A stretch of 64,000 bases of DNA from Phoronis australis (taxonomy: Eukaryota; Phoronida; Phoronidae), in the NCBI GenBank assembly GCA_002633005.1, contig NMRA01000216.1, forward strand, positions 592,441 through 656,440, written 5' to 3'. The notes below the pieces were generated by a model. It searched no databases. It was given only the letters and a program-made list of their open reading frames with translations, and was not told the DNA's origin. Positions 38,620-51,500 of the stretch are shown here, piece by piece (the stretch's first letter is position 1; every line of letters starts with the position of its first letter). The position numbers and the translations under genes are program-made.

Positions 38620-39514
38620 AGTTATGGAAAATTCAGTTACTTTTTGTCCACTGAACAACACGCATTTAATTGAGAGCCCTTGGGATTTTCTTCTCACAAA
38701 CATGAAAAGTCCAGGAAAAACACATTTGTTGCTGGCGAATATCACAGCAAATATGATTCAGCCATGGCTCCAGTCAACAACGTCCAGGTCACAGTAACTA
38801 CTTTATGATGAAATAACTGATGACCTCGAGTCCTAGAAGTCAGACGAGACTTCAAGCATGGACTACAATCTAGGGTTGAACTAAGCAAATGTTTTCAGCT
38901 GCCTATTGGCACTCACACCACTAGAGTCATTATACAGCAAGCTCACAAAACCCAGCTATAACCAGAGAACGACAGCTGACAACCAAGTAAATGAAAATGT
39001 TTACAAACGCAGGATTCATGAACACTCAATTTCAGTCAATATAACCAAGAAAACGGCTCTGTTTCTACCAGCATCCGTCATGAAATGTTGCACAGAGACC
39101 CGGAAGTATGCGAAAGGTGATGAAGCAGGAAATCATTGATAACTGAGTGAGTGATTGATCATCAGTGGTGCCTGGTGCCGTGGTGGATGGCACTTTTCGC
39201 TAACGTTCGCCAGTCATTTGAAGGAAGACGAGGAGTTGAGTAACAGTCCAGTTTTCCTGAGAAACTGTTTAATGTGACGCAAGAACATAACATTCCAACA
39301 GGAACAACACGTCAGCTGAAGATGTTCGCCTTCGAAGACTGACTGAAACGACGACAGATCCACCTGTTAACCCGGAAGTGATATGCGGGTCACAACGGAC
39401 AATGACGAACTGTAGGCGGAAAATTACGAGTCCACGAATGCCCTCTTGCAGCAACAATGGAAACTACCTGTCGAATGTTGTGCGCATGTACAATTTCCCT
39501 GGTGACCAAACAAA
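38620..39514. promoter_or_regulatory. Divergent promoter between the ENPP-like and AK9-like genes
   Basis: The two start codons face away from each other, only 895 bp apart. The interval holds CCGGAAGT at 39100-39107 and 39372-39379 (ETS/GABP-type), and a YY1-like AAAATGGCGG overlapping the AK9 start codon at 39515. CpG is locally raised around 39170-39430. No TATA box is obvious. Shared regulation is inferred from spacing and motifs only. Confidence 0.55.
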
Positions 39515-42500
39515 ATGGCGGAGAGTGTGAGTGTTTTTAATTTTTTATTTATCTTGGATATGAACGAATTTGAACGTTTTAGGAAGGTTTAACACTTATT
39601 TAAAAGCACAAAAATGTCTAATGCATAGATTTGAGTTAATATATTACTTTCTAACTTGGATTTTTGCTGTTGTTGTGTTGATTCGTAAACTCTTAATCCA
39701 CGTTGAATTCCAAGTTTGACAAACACAAAGTGTCAACCACTGGCACTGGCACTGGCACTGAACAAGTGATAGCCTTAACCTGTTTGCCTGTTTTATGTTC
39801 CATTTGCTTAATTCCGTGCATGTTTGGTCCGTGCCAGCGATTGTTCATATTCAATTAGGCCGATGTAAACCAAGCATCCTGATAATAATATCCTTACTTA
39901 CAGCTATCACTATCAGACATGACACATGGTCTTGTCTTGTCTTGTCTTGCCTTGTAAATCGCTTTAGTTATTTAGTGCAGCACCGTGCTTCAGACATATA
40001 ATGTAGATCTGTGATATACAGTCTATATCAAATATATGATCAAATCGAACAGTGCTTGAATTGCACAGAGTCCATGGTTACATACAGCCATACAGGAAAC
40101 GACATGAGCCTGGCCGCAATGGGTGGTGGAAGATTTTTCTGCAAATTATGCTTCAGCCTTAACCTTGGCTTAACCATCAAAGTCACATTGCAATAAGCAA
40201 ATAAGGGACATCTCAACAGGCCATCGTTGTGTTTGAATCCTTCCAATTTGAACAAATGCTACAGGAATCAAGATGTCAATTCACTCGTCAATAAACTAGT
40301 GAACTCTTCATTTTGTGATAGCATTGGGAGTCAACCAATCACTAATGGGCTACACTGGTGATCCTCTATTATCGATAGTGCTGGAAACTTGGCCACCAAG
40401 ATCACTACAACAAGGGGTGTATTCGAAAGAACTCTTATTATCTGAGAATTTGAATTGCAGGAATTTGAAGACAAAAACAGCCTTTGAAGTTGTCTTTCTG
40501 TCCTTGAAAAATATGTATAGCAATGTAACTTTGTTGGTTAAGCCAGTGTATGGCTTAATTTACCAAAACAAATTTCCAGCATGCAGAGAGCCTTTGGCAT
40601 GGCCACCTCTTTCTGAGATGGTTCACTGACTACCTTACCATAAGCTTGAAGCTTTGATGTTTCATTGTTAGTGTTATAAGTATTTTACGTAATTGAGGAA
40701 TGATTGTTGCTCTCGCTTGCGTCTCTGGCTGAGAGGGACACTGGTTAAATGTTGATCAATGGTTGATCAATCTAGATGCATTGTGTTGACACAGTATTCA
40801 AAATTCAGTAGGTTCCAAATAACAAATTCATGGCAGCTGGTTATACTGCATTTGCTGTGCAAATAGTTCACACCGTAGTTGGAAATACAACAGAGTAAAA
40901 ACTGCACAGTAAAACATTTAGTCTCTGACAGGATAGGTTCTCTTGAAATGTTTGATTTTGATGCTGGTATATTCGCACCGTCATGACATTTCTTAATATG
41001 ATCGTAATATGGACGTGTACAGTTCAATATTTCATGCACAATGCGATTGTGATATGTATGACATTTATCTTCTAATTTCAGTGTACTGACTTCCGACCAA
41101 CCCAAATTCTAACACATATTCTATCCCCGTAATTAAAAAGGCCACCACTTAGCTTGGGGCTCAGTTATATTACCGAGATTGAGGGAAGCCAGTCTATAAT
41201 AGACTAAGGTTGTGAGACTCTGATGATAATAGTTTTGAACAGAAAGTAGCATGTGTTAAAATGATGAAAGAACTGCACAAAATTGCAATAGCACACTGAA
41301 ATCAAAATATCTTTAGTGTTAGTATGCAAGACTGCCCATGTCTCCAGTTGGAATGTGAGTTCACATTCATAACCTCCTTCCACTTCTTCAACACCGAGCT
41401 TCATAATATAGAAGATACTGGTGTCACTAACACGCGTACGGAGTAATTTCTCATGTCCAAAAACTTTTGATAATAACAATGTAGTGGCTTTCTCATGCTG
41501 CTCTTTGCCATACTGTAACGTGGATAACACAGTGTCTTGTTGGCTGAAGACACTATGTACTGTGGATAACACAGTGTTTTGTTGGCTGAAGACACTATCG
41601 TACTGTGGATAACACAGTGTCTTGTTGGCTGAAGACACTATTGTACTGTGGATAAAACAGTGTCTTGTTGATTGAAGACACCATTGCACTATGGATACAC
41701 AGTGTCTTGTTGGCTGAAGACACTATTGTACTGTGGATAACACAGTGTCTTGTTGGCTGAAGACACTTATGTACTGTGGATAACACAGTGTCTTGTTGAC
41801 TGAAGCCTCTATTGTACTGTGGACAACACAGCGTCGTGTTGACTGAAGACACTATTCCGTTACTTTACAAATATACTAAGGCAAATTTGATAAGCATCTT
41901 GTGCAGTGCTAACTGTATTCAGACGAAAATAAAACAAAAATGAAATGTAAGGTGCTGGCAACTTATGGAACTTGGACAGAAAAATGCATGTCATAAATTG
42001 ATGGGAAATTATTTTTTTACATTTTGTGTCTTCGTTCTTTCAGAGCAATAAAGATATTGACACGGGTCAAGGTGACCCCTCGGTTAATACATCTAAAACA
42101 ACAGTCAACAAAGATGAACCCATCTCTCAGACCCTGATAGAGGAGGCTGAAGCCAAGCTAAAGAATAAAGACATGGATCCTTATGATGATGATTTGGTAA
42201 GGAGGTGAAAGACTTGTAGAATGTTTAATAACTTTTATAATTAGATAGTAAGTATGCTCTTTTGCTAACAAAACACAGTGCTGAAATGTTAGATACCAAG
42301 TTTTTCACCTGATTTGAATATTTTTTTCAGTTGTCTAGGCGACGATGGATGTTGCTTGAAACGATGTCACTCTTTTTTATTTTTATGTTGAAATAGATTT
42401 TGCCTAGGAATGTTCTATGAAGTATTTGGGTATAATTTGCATGTTGTAAAGTATGCTGTTCATGTACTATTTCAGGCTGAACTCATGTTCTTAAAGTCCA

Positions 42501-45500
42501 AGCCAACCTGCTTCATAATCATTGGTAAACCAGGCTCAGGAAAAACAACTATGGCAAAGAAACTTGCTCAGGAATGGAAATGTCAGATTGTAAATGGTAG
42601 GTTTTGTCAACCTGTTCCACCGATATTCCTTTAATAGTTACTATTTGTAGGACACCAATTATCATAGAACCTAATGCGTGTAACATTGACAAAAAATGAA
42701 ATGATAATATTTCAAGTAATATTTTTGATACTAGCCACTTGCAGTCCTAATTGATGAAAATCTCCTTTATATTTAGTATAGAAACTAATAAGGTTGCTAT
42801 ATATTCCTATCGTCTCTCTTTATAATGTTGTATGTTTTTTGTAATTCAGATGTTATTCATAACTGAAATAAAGTCGTAAATTATCTTAACAATTAATCTC
42901 CATTTATAAAAGAGTAAAAGTATAAAATATAACGACGATCGTCGGTACTAAAATATACTAAAATATTCCTCACGTTTCTAGTGATGCCCTCTTTATCAAA
43001 GGTGTTATTTTATATTCTTATCCATCGGTAACTGCTTGGCATTCCAGCATCTGTATGATTTTTTTAAACATTTTTGTTGACTTAGGTACTGTTTTTAAAA
43101 GAGGCTGCTCGTACGTTTTACTATATTTTGGCAGAAACGTCTGCTTATTCTTGCAAGTTTACAAAATTTACGATATTCATACGCCACTTATTGCAGAAGG
43201 TAATTTTCAGTTACAAGCTTTTGTGTTGAGATTGCTTCCATTTATTCTGTTAGCCACAGTTGTCATAGTTTCCATGCAACCAATAGTGGTTGCTTTTTCA
43301 AAGTCTGCCATAATTAACTATGAAAATGCTTTTTGTTCCAGCCACTGAAGTTATCAACCAGGAGATTGAACTAAACACTGAAATGGGGCAGCGAGTGCTG
43401 GATATTCTACTACGAGGGGAGACAATTCCTGAAGCTATGGCTGCCAAAATGATTGAAGACAAGATCAACTCTCCAGAGGTGGCGCACCATGGCTATGTGC
43501 TGGATGGCTTCCCATCTCTGTCGGAGGAATACATGACTATAAAGGACCAACTGGAGCTAGTCAAAAACTGGAAGCTGAAACCAGACTTTATTATAAACAT
43601 GAAGGTAAACAGGTCTTTTCATCATTTTTGTAATTCTCTGAATTGGGTGCGATCGCTCTGCACTATTTTATTAGGATATTATGTAATGCAAGCAGAAAAT
43701 TTTGTTTTGTTAAATTTCTCATCAAAAATGAACTTTTTTAAACTTAATTTGTATTATACACCTGTCATAATAGTACAGCCCGTAGTTGTTTTTATTGTAT
43801 GTAGCAGTGTAGTGAACCTTTGCAAATTCTTTTGTTTGAAATAACTGAACACTTACTTTGTAATGTCCCTTACAGTGTTTTGGTCACTCCAGGACCATCA
43901 TTTTACTTTATGTTAAATTTGGTCATGCTTTTATGTTGGATTGGAATCAAGTGAGCGAGAAGTGCTGTACATGATTTCTGTGTCGTTTCATAAACTTAAG
44001 TATCTGGTAACAATCATTGTCTCATTGCTTTTATGGAGGAATCACCTGCATCTGTTCACAGACGCCCTACAGGTCATATGACACCTGTAGTCCTATGTTT
44101 TTTCTGTAAAATGTTGTTAACATACATCTGTCATTTTCAGATTCCAGACAAGGACCTTGAGGTGCGTAGGGTCGGACAGAGAGTGGACAGCTTCACTGGA
44201 GAAGTCTATACAAAGGAAGTGTACGCTCCTGAGAAAAAGATACCCGAAAAGGTGAGTCTTGTGGATGTTAGTGGTATTAAAGTGCACATATTACACTAAC
44301 AAAGAAGACATAGACCACAAGAATAACACGGTGAGGAGCAGCACAAGACATCGTGTTGTCTCATGTTCCTATCATTCCCTTTGGATTCTTCTGAGTTAGA
44401 TAGAACTATCTTTAGTAACTTCAGTTAAGGAGAACTTGCACAACAGAGTTTGCCATCTAGTGGGTGGCTGCAACAATGCACGTGAGATGTTACATGGTTG
44501 TGTGTTGTTTTCAGAAAGATGACGAGGGTGAAGGTGAAGAAGAGGAGGAGGAAGAGGAAGAAGAAGAAATGACGGAAGAAGAAATGGTAAGCTATTGATT
44601 CTGCATTACAGTTGTCTTAGTTAATGCCTGAATTTTCTGGTGAAGTAATTAGATTCGCATTGATTTATAATATGTTACAAAAATATCCATCGTGGTCGTG
44701 TAGTTTTCCTGAAAATGCTTGTCAAAAACTGGTCGAATTTGAAGAAACGAAGAACCCTTTCGGATTTTTGTAAGTTATCTCCCATTTGTCAGTTGGCTTT
44801 TGGCTGTCTTTGCCTAAGCTGACTATTGTCTGATTCCCTGTTTTGTGGGATTCGGATGGATTTGGTGACGGGTTCTTGAATTTACCTGTAGACCAGATGT
44901 GGTACTGTTATTTTTCTGACTGTGTTAAATTAATATTTAATGTAATGCTTGTACAGGAAATGGAGGGCTTAGAGTTACCGCCAGAGGTCATTGAGCGACT
45001 GGTCAAGCGACCCGAAGACCTACCAATGAATGTGTTAGACAACATCAGAAAGTTCAAGAGTACCCAGTTGAGGATATTGGAAGACTATATGGCTGACCAT
45101 GATCGACAGTACCTGATTGAGCTGGATGCCAATCAACCAGCTGGCCTTCTGTTCAAGGTAGGAAGTTATAGGGGCAGCTTAGTGGGGCAATTATTGCCAA
45201 AGAATTTAGTTTAAACAAGACCATGGCTTTTGCTTACTTGTAGGTTGTTGAATTAAAGGAGGTACCAAACATATTACTTTAGTTTGATGAGCACTATATG
45301 TAAATTCTGGGTTTACTAATTTTGTTAATGTGCTAGGATTTGGTGTAAGCATAGTCATGGTTTTTGTTTGTTTGCAGGATTGTGAATTAAATGAGGGAAC
45401 AGACATATAAACTTTATTTATTTATTTATTTGACCAGCTCTTGGTAAATATTAGGATTACTAATTGTGTTAATGGGATGTTCTGCTGAGAACGAGTGTTA

Positions 45501-48500
45501 ATGGAATGTTCTGCTGAGAACAAAAATCATGCAATAAATTGCAAAGAAATAAAATTTCAAAAAGCATTATTTGAAGTAGAAAGAAGCAATATATTTCTTT
45601 GTTAACTCGGTACTAGTTGAGATGCTCATCATGAATCTTGTAATTAACAAAATATTTAACCTGTCTTCCACTATTTCTAGCAACTAATGTCCAAGCTCAG
45701 CTGCTTTGTGTTGCGTCCAGCCGCTGTGCCTCTACGGCTGCAGGACCCTGAAGAGGAAGAGCACCCGGAGGACATGGACACGGATGAACTTATGAGGTTA
45801 CTCGCACCCAAATTTATGGTGGCTCCTAGGTGGCGCTGGAGGCGCAGTCGGTGGTTGCGTAACTGTCCTGTGGCACTGGCTGAGGGAGACATCCTGCCTG
45901 GGAAGCCGGAGTTTGCTGTTGCGTGCGTATTACGTAATGTGATTAGTCTGTTGATAACGTGTTGTTATTAATGTTGTTATTGCTTATAAAGGTACACAAG
46001 GTTATGTGTATACTCACTTACTAAGCAAAGGCGTTTAGTGTTTGTTATGGTCTTTCTTCGCACTATAACCGATGAGTGTTTACCTTCACACTAAAAGTTA
46101 ACGCCAAATTTGTGCGTAGTTTTAGAATAATGTAAATGTAGTCTGTTACAGTGGCTTTTTAGTCCTTGATTTACCAATAGTTTGTTATAATTTAGACTTA
46201 TGAATTTAGAATAGCTTAACTTAGTTTTATTTAAATATTTGTTATGCGTTACATGTCTCTTGACTTTCAACCATGTATAGGATGTATTTACATTCGAATG
46301 CTACGACTGTAATTTCAGTTTCCTAGACAAGATGTATTGCATGGCTAGTATGGAGAACATGGGAAAATTCATGAAGAACCCTCGGCCTTATCTGATGCCT
46401 CCTCAACCCAGGCCTCCGTGTAAGATCTCGGTCATAGGCAGCCCGTTGTCCGGCAAATCTACGTTTTGTCAGTTGTTGGCTAAAAAGTATGGAGCCAAGG
46501 TGAGTAAGCCAACAGGTAGTTTTATAGTGTGTTTACTATCTTTTGTAAATACTTATTCAATGTAGCTGAACTGTTTATTTACATCTTTGACGTAAATCCT
46601 GTGGGAACGTGCAAGGCCTCCACCATTTTTTGCCTACAAACTGTTCTTCTTTTTAGATTAGTCAGCCAAAAAATCAACCTTTGGCTCTCATTCTATGGTC
46701 CTCTTCCGGCTATTGTTTTGGTCTTGCTCTGTTTCTCTTCAATTGGGCTCTTCTTGAATACCAGTTTACCTTACGACTGTATTGTGTTTTATATGAATAT
46801 TTAATCTTTTTGTGCTTCTACCAATGGTATTTTGTTTTCTGTGCTCTCAGATTCTTGACATGGACGAGTTGATTAAGCCACGGATGGAGGAAGAAAAAGA
46901 ACAGATTCTACTGCGGGTACGCGAGGATACGATCGAGAATGCTATTGGCACGGTCAAGGCCAAAATACGGGAACAACAGGAGGCAGCTGAGGCTGCTGCA
47001 AAAGAGCAAGGTAAGAGGCGCACCCTGGTGTTGCTTGGTGAGGCACTAAACTTAGCTTTGTGTTTCACAAGAGTTTTTACCAAACGTTGATCGCTTAATT
47101 CATAAACAAGAAGTGCTTTGTGGTTCTTGTCAGTTTTTTTCACTAATCCAATTTAAGTTCACAAATTTTAATAGGGCCAGGTGATTCTTCATCTTTGCAG
47201 AAAGGCTTTTGGCCAAAAAGCACAGTTGGTTCTGTTCTGTTTTTTGTTTGAAAATCGAGTCGGTGCGGTATTTTTAGTTGCTCACGTTTTCAACTACGAA
47301 AATTTACCTGAGATGAGCAAAAATGATGCGGGATTTGTTTTTTACTCGTGACATCCCTTGTCAAATCATGGCATTTCAAACCTTGCTTATGTGCCTTCAT
47401 GCAGCTTAAAAACACTCAATATCTTGGCTGAAATCAATGTATGCCATTGAGCACTAAATTTACATTTATTATTTTAGTCAGTTAGCAAAAGTCTCAAAAT
47501 GAGTTGGGGTATGGATCTGAACCAATGCTTATTTGGCCTAATAGTGGTTACAAATTCAAAAATGACTGTCAAGTTGTATGGGATATCCAACCATCCGAAT
47601 CATTCTCTGATATTTATTTACTAACTTAAAGTGATTTGGATATTTTTTCACAGAGTTTATGTTTTATCTTGACATATTTCTGAACCATTCCACTCTGTAA
47701 ACATAGAGGCGCTGAAATAATGCATTACATGGCTTTGTAGAGGCATATTAACCTCTTAATGAAAACCCACACGATGAGCTGCTGGAATTCTTATTCATTC
47801 TTCTGAACACCCGTGTACAATGGGAGGATCAATGTGCTGCACTCAAAATGGCTGAGTTAATTCCTGCTTTGTTTGTCTGCGTTAGTTCATTGTTTTATGT
47901 TCTACTACTGTATTGTTGTGTGATATTTGGCCATTTTTTTCCTCTATAATGGTAACTATTGTCTTGGTAAATTTTAGAAAAATTAAGACGCTTAGAAGAA
48001 GGTAAGCTTGTATGCGCGGGGCTGTTTTGGGAAGTTTCGTCTGACCACTAAACACTTTCCATCATTTGACCGCTCCACGCTCCAAATGCTATTTTTTCTG
48101 ACTTACTAATTAACTGGGATCTTTAATTACACACAGTGCTAATCACAGACACATGCTGGGACTATATCCTTTATTCACCTCACTCAAGATCTATGAATCT
48201 TTTCTCATTCTTATAGAAAACTCTTGGAAAGTTGTTTCTTCCATTGCTTAATTGGCTTGTCTCCAGATAAATCACATATATGTAAATTGTTATATAGCAA
48301 AATTAAGACTTTTGGAAGATCAGCTAATGTATTGAATTTCTGTTAGGAACTGACTTTAACTTTTTGTAAATGTTGTGCCATTTTCAGGCAATTAACATTA
48401 ATTACTTTGTGTTTCTTATTTTCTGATTTACTAATTAAATGGAATCACTAACTGTACATTTGCTGTCTGTAACAGTAAAATCTCACCAATTTGGGACACA

Positions 48501-51500
48501 ATATGGTTGACACGTGAAATTTTGTTTCCAGCAACTGTGGACACGGAAAACAATGTTAGAAGCGCTTGAAAAATGAAAAAAGACCAATTTTGGCAATTAT
48601 TTTTGTCCAAAATTGGCGAGACTTTACCGTAGATTCCAGATAATTGTACTTATTTAGCATTTTAATGGTTTAGTAAACTGAAAGCTAACACGTCCCTCCT
48701 TTCTGAGTGACTGTTCACAATTATCACTATCTGACCTGGGCATTGGATGGTTTCGATGCAATTATAACCACTGTTCCCCTGAGCAATTTTCATTATTATC
48801 CTGCATCGGAGAACAATTATAATGTTTCGTATGAATTTTACATAATCTTGGCTAGGCGTTAACAGTACGTACATTTGCTTGTCAGCCACAGTTATTCTAT
48901 TGCTTAACATTTCTTTGCAAAGGTTAACGAACGGAAATAGATTTACTGCTACCAGCTACCTCATCATAATCAGTGGTTGAGATAGAATTTTAAAAGTAAT
49001 TTGTAATAAGTGGTTTTGAATTAATAGAAATCGGAGAATTCCTGTGTAGACTACTAGTAGTTTTTTATGGGGTGTAGTTTTTTTATTGTTTTAATTTTTT
49101 AAGGTTTTGTAGGACCCTATTGAAAAGTTTGTGCATTTAGCCAAACTTGTACAAAACTGTTGTAATTAGCTCTGTGAAAGTATCATATTTTGTAAGTAGA
49201 AAACCTGTAGCTGTTGATAATTAAATTTATTCTAGTGTCTGACTAGGGTCACATGACCATGTCGTTTCAGTGAACTTTAACAAAAAAGAAATTTAAGGTA
49301 TATTAATAACAAAATAACAATAATCACATGACCATAAGTCATAATGTTGTTCAAGATGATATCTCAAGAATGTTGTTACTTGAGTTTTCTGAAATATCAC
49401 TTTGTTTTTATTTTAGGCAACTTTTTGATTTTTTTCATTAAATATCGTGTCAGTCCTGATATGCAGTAACCCTTTATTCCAAAGCGGAGTACTCTAAAGT
49501 CATTTCCTAACTCTGTTTTGGAGGAGAATGCATAAAGCATAGAATGTGAACGTTTCATATGACTCCTAGAGGCCATCTCTTAGATATGGCATTCCTATGT
49601 TAGCCAAAGTTGGACATTTTTCGAGAGTCCTACAGAACCTTGAAAGTTAAATTGTTGCTGTGAGGAGAAAGTGACTCAGCTAAGAAATATGTTTTGATGT
49701 GTTTTCTATTGCCATGATTTTATTTTTTCAACTGAAATTTAATTTGTGTTTTATTACAGAAAAATTGGCTGAGGAACAACAGAAAGAACTTGATGATGAT
49801 GGTAATCTTTTGCTTAAATAATTTATGCTTAATGCGTTCAAAGTGTGAATTTTGATTACATGGCTTTTATGTTTTAATAATTCTTTGTATAATATTTGTT
49901 AAAGATTTTATTTAGACTCCTGTTCACATTTTTTGTCTCTTTTGTTGTGAGTGAAAAATTCCACGTGTGCACACACCACCGCAACTCAAAATCGCAATCA
50001 ACAATGTGTTACTGATGTGGTTAAAGACATTTAGAATGCTCACCGTTGCTCCACAAACATTATGTAGGAAAATCTGAGACTACAAAAGAAGATTTAGAAA
50101 GCAAAACGGAAGCGGAAATTGAAGAGACCATGAAAGATGAAGAATTGAAAACTGAAGATGAGATATCGACAAAGGACGCAGAGTCTGAGAGTAAGACTTA
50201 CACTGTCACTCAGTAGTGTGCAATGACAATGTAACCTATTTTAGCAACCCAACACATGTCATCCAATAACTGTCATTTCTAGACGCTTGTACATCTTGAA
50301 TGATGGCACAAAAGTAATTTCTGTGGATCATTTCTCTATAATATCCCTCAGCACATAACCGTCTGGAATTAAATTATGTTNGTTTCATATGACTCCTAGA
50401 GGCCATCTCTTAGATATGGCATTCCTATGTTAGCCAAAGTTGGACATGTTTCGAGAGTCCTACAGAACCTTGAAAGTTAAATTGTTGCTGTGAGGAGAAA
50501 GTGACTCAGCTAAGAAATATGTTTTGATGTGTTTTCTATTGCCATGATTTTATTTTTTCGACAGAAATTTAATTTGTGTTTTATTACAGAAAAATTGGCT
50601 GAGGAACAACAGAAAGAACTTGATGATGATGGTAATCTTTTGCTTAAATAATTTATGCTTAATGCGTTCAAAGTGTGAATTTTGATTACACGGCTTTTAT
50701 GTTTTAATAATTCTTTGTATGATATTTGTTAAAGATTTTATCGTAATCTATTTTGCCCGGGGTACGCCACGAGCTATGTTGCAGAGTAAAACAAGAGGAG
50801 GATTGCGAATATTGTCATTTATTATGACGTAATAGATAAAACTAACTAAGACTCTGCAAGATGGGCATGCAAAAAACGCCCACGCAAACAAAAAATGAAG
50901 AGAACGAACGTAGGTCTTGTAGATGACGAGGTAGGTGGCTGAATGAGAGACCACGTTGAACAGAACAAAGGAAATATGGGCGACCAATCAGGAGTCGCGT
51001 AGAGAAACGTATGAATACAAAAGTAGGCCCTAGAGGCTATAAATAGAGATGAGTAATGCAAAATAAACCCTAAGGACTAGTATCAAAATAAGGAGACAAG
51101 TGTCAAAATAATGACGATAAATGCATTTAACAAGTTAAATTTAATTTATTTAGATTCCTGTTCACATTTTTTGTCTCTTTTGTTGTGAGTGAAAAATTCC
51201 ACGTGTGCACACACCACCGCAACTCAAAATTCCAATCAACCAATGTGTTACTGATGTGGTTAAAGACATTTAGAATGTTCACCGTTGCTCCACAAACATT
51301 ATGTAGGAAAATCTGAGACTACAAAAGAAGATTTAGAAAGCAAAACGGAAGCGGAAATTGAAGAGACCATGAAAGATGAAGAATTGAAAACTGAAGATGA
51401 GATATCGACAAAGGACGCAGAGTCTGAGAGTAAGACTTACACTGTCACGCAGTAGTGTGCAATGACAATGTAACCCATTTTAGCAACCCAACACATGTCA

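Noticed and set aside
41204-41852. Overlapping minus-strand open frames with repeats such as SSANKTLCYPQY
   Set aside because: They come from the 43-bp minisatellite; the unit length is not a multiple of three and the frames do not behave as genes.
50748-50987. Minus-strand open frame in the one-copy insertion
   Set aside because: It has no similarity to reverse transcriptase, integrase or gag and is most likely chance within an LTR-like sequence.
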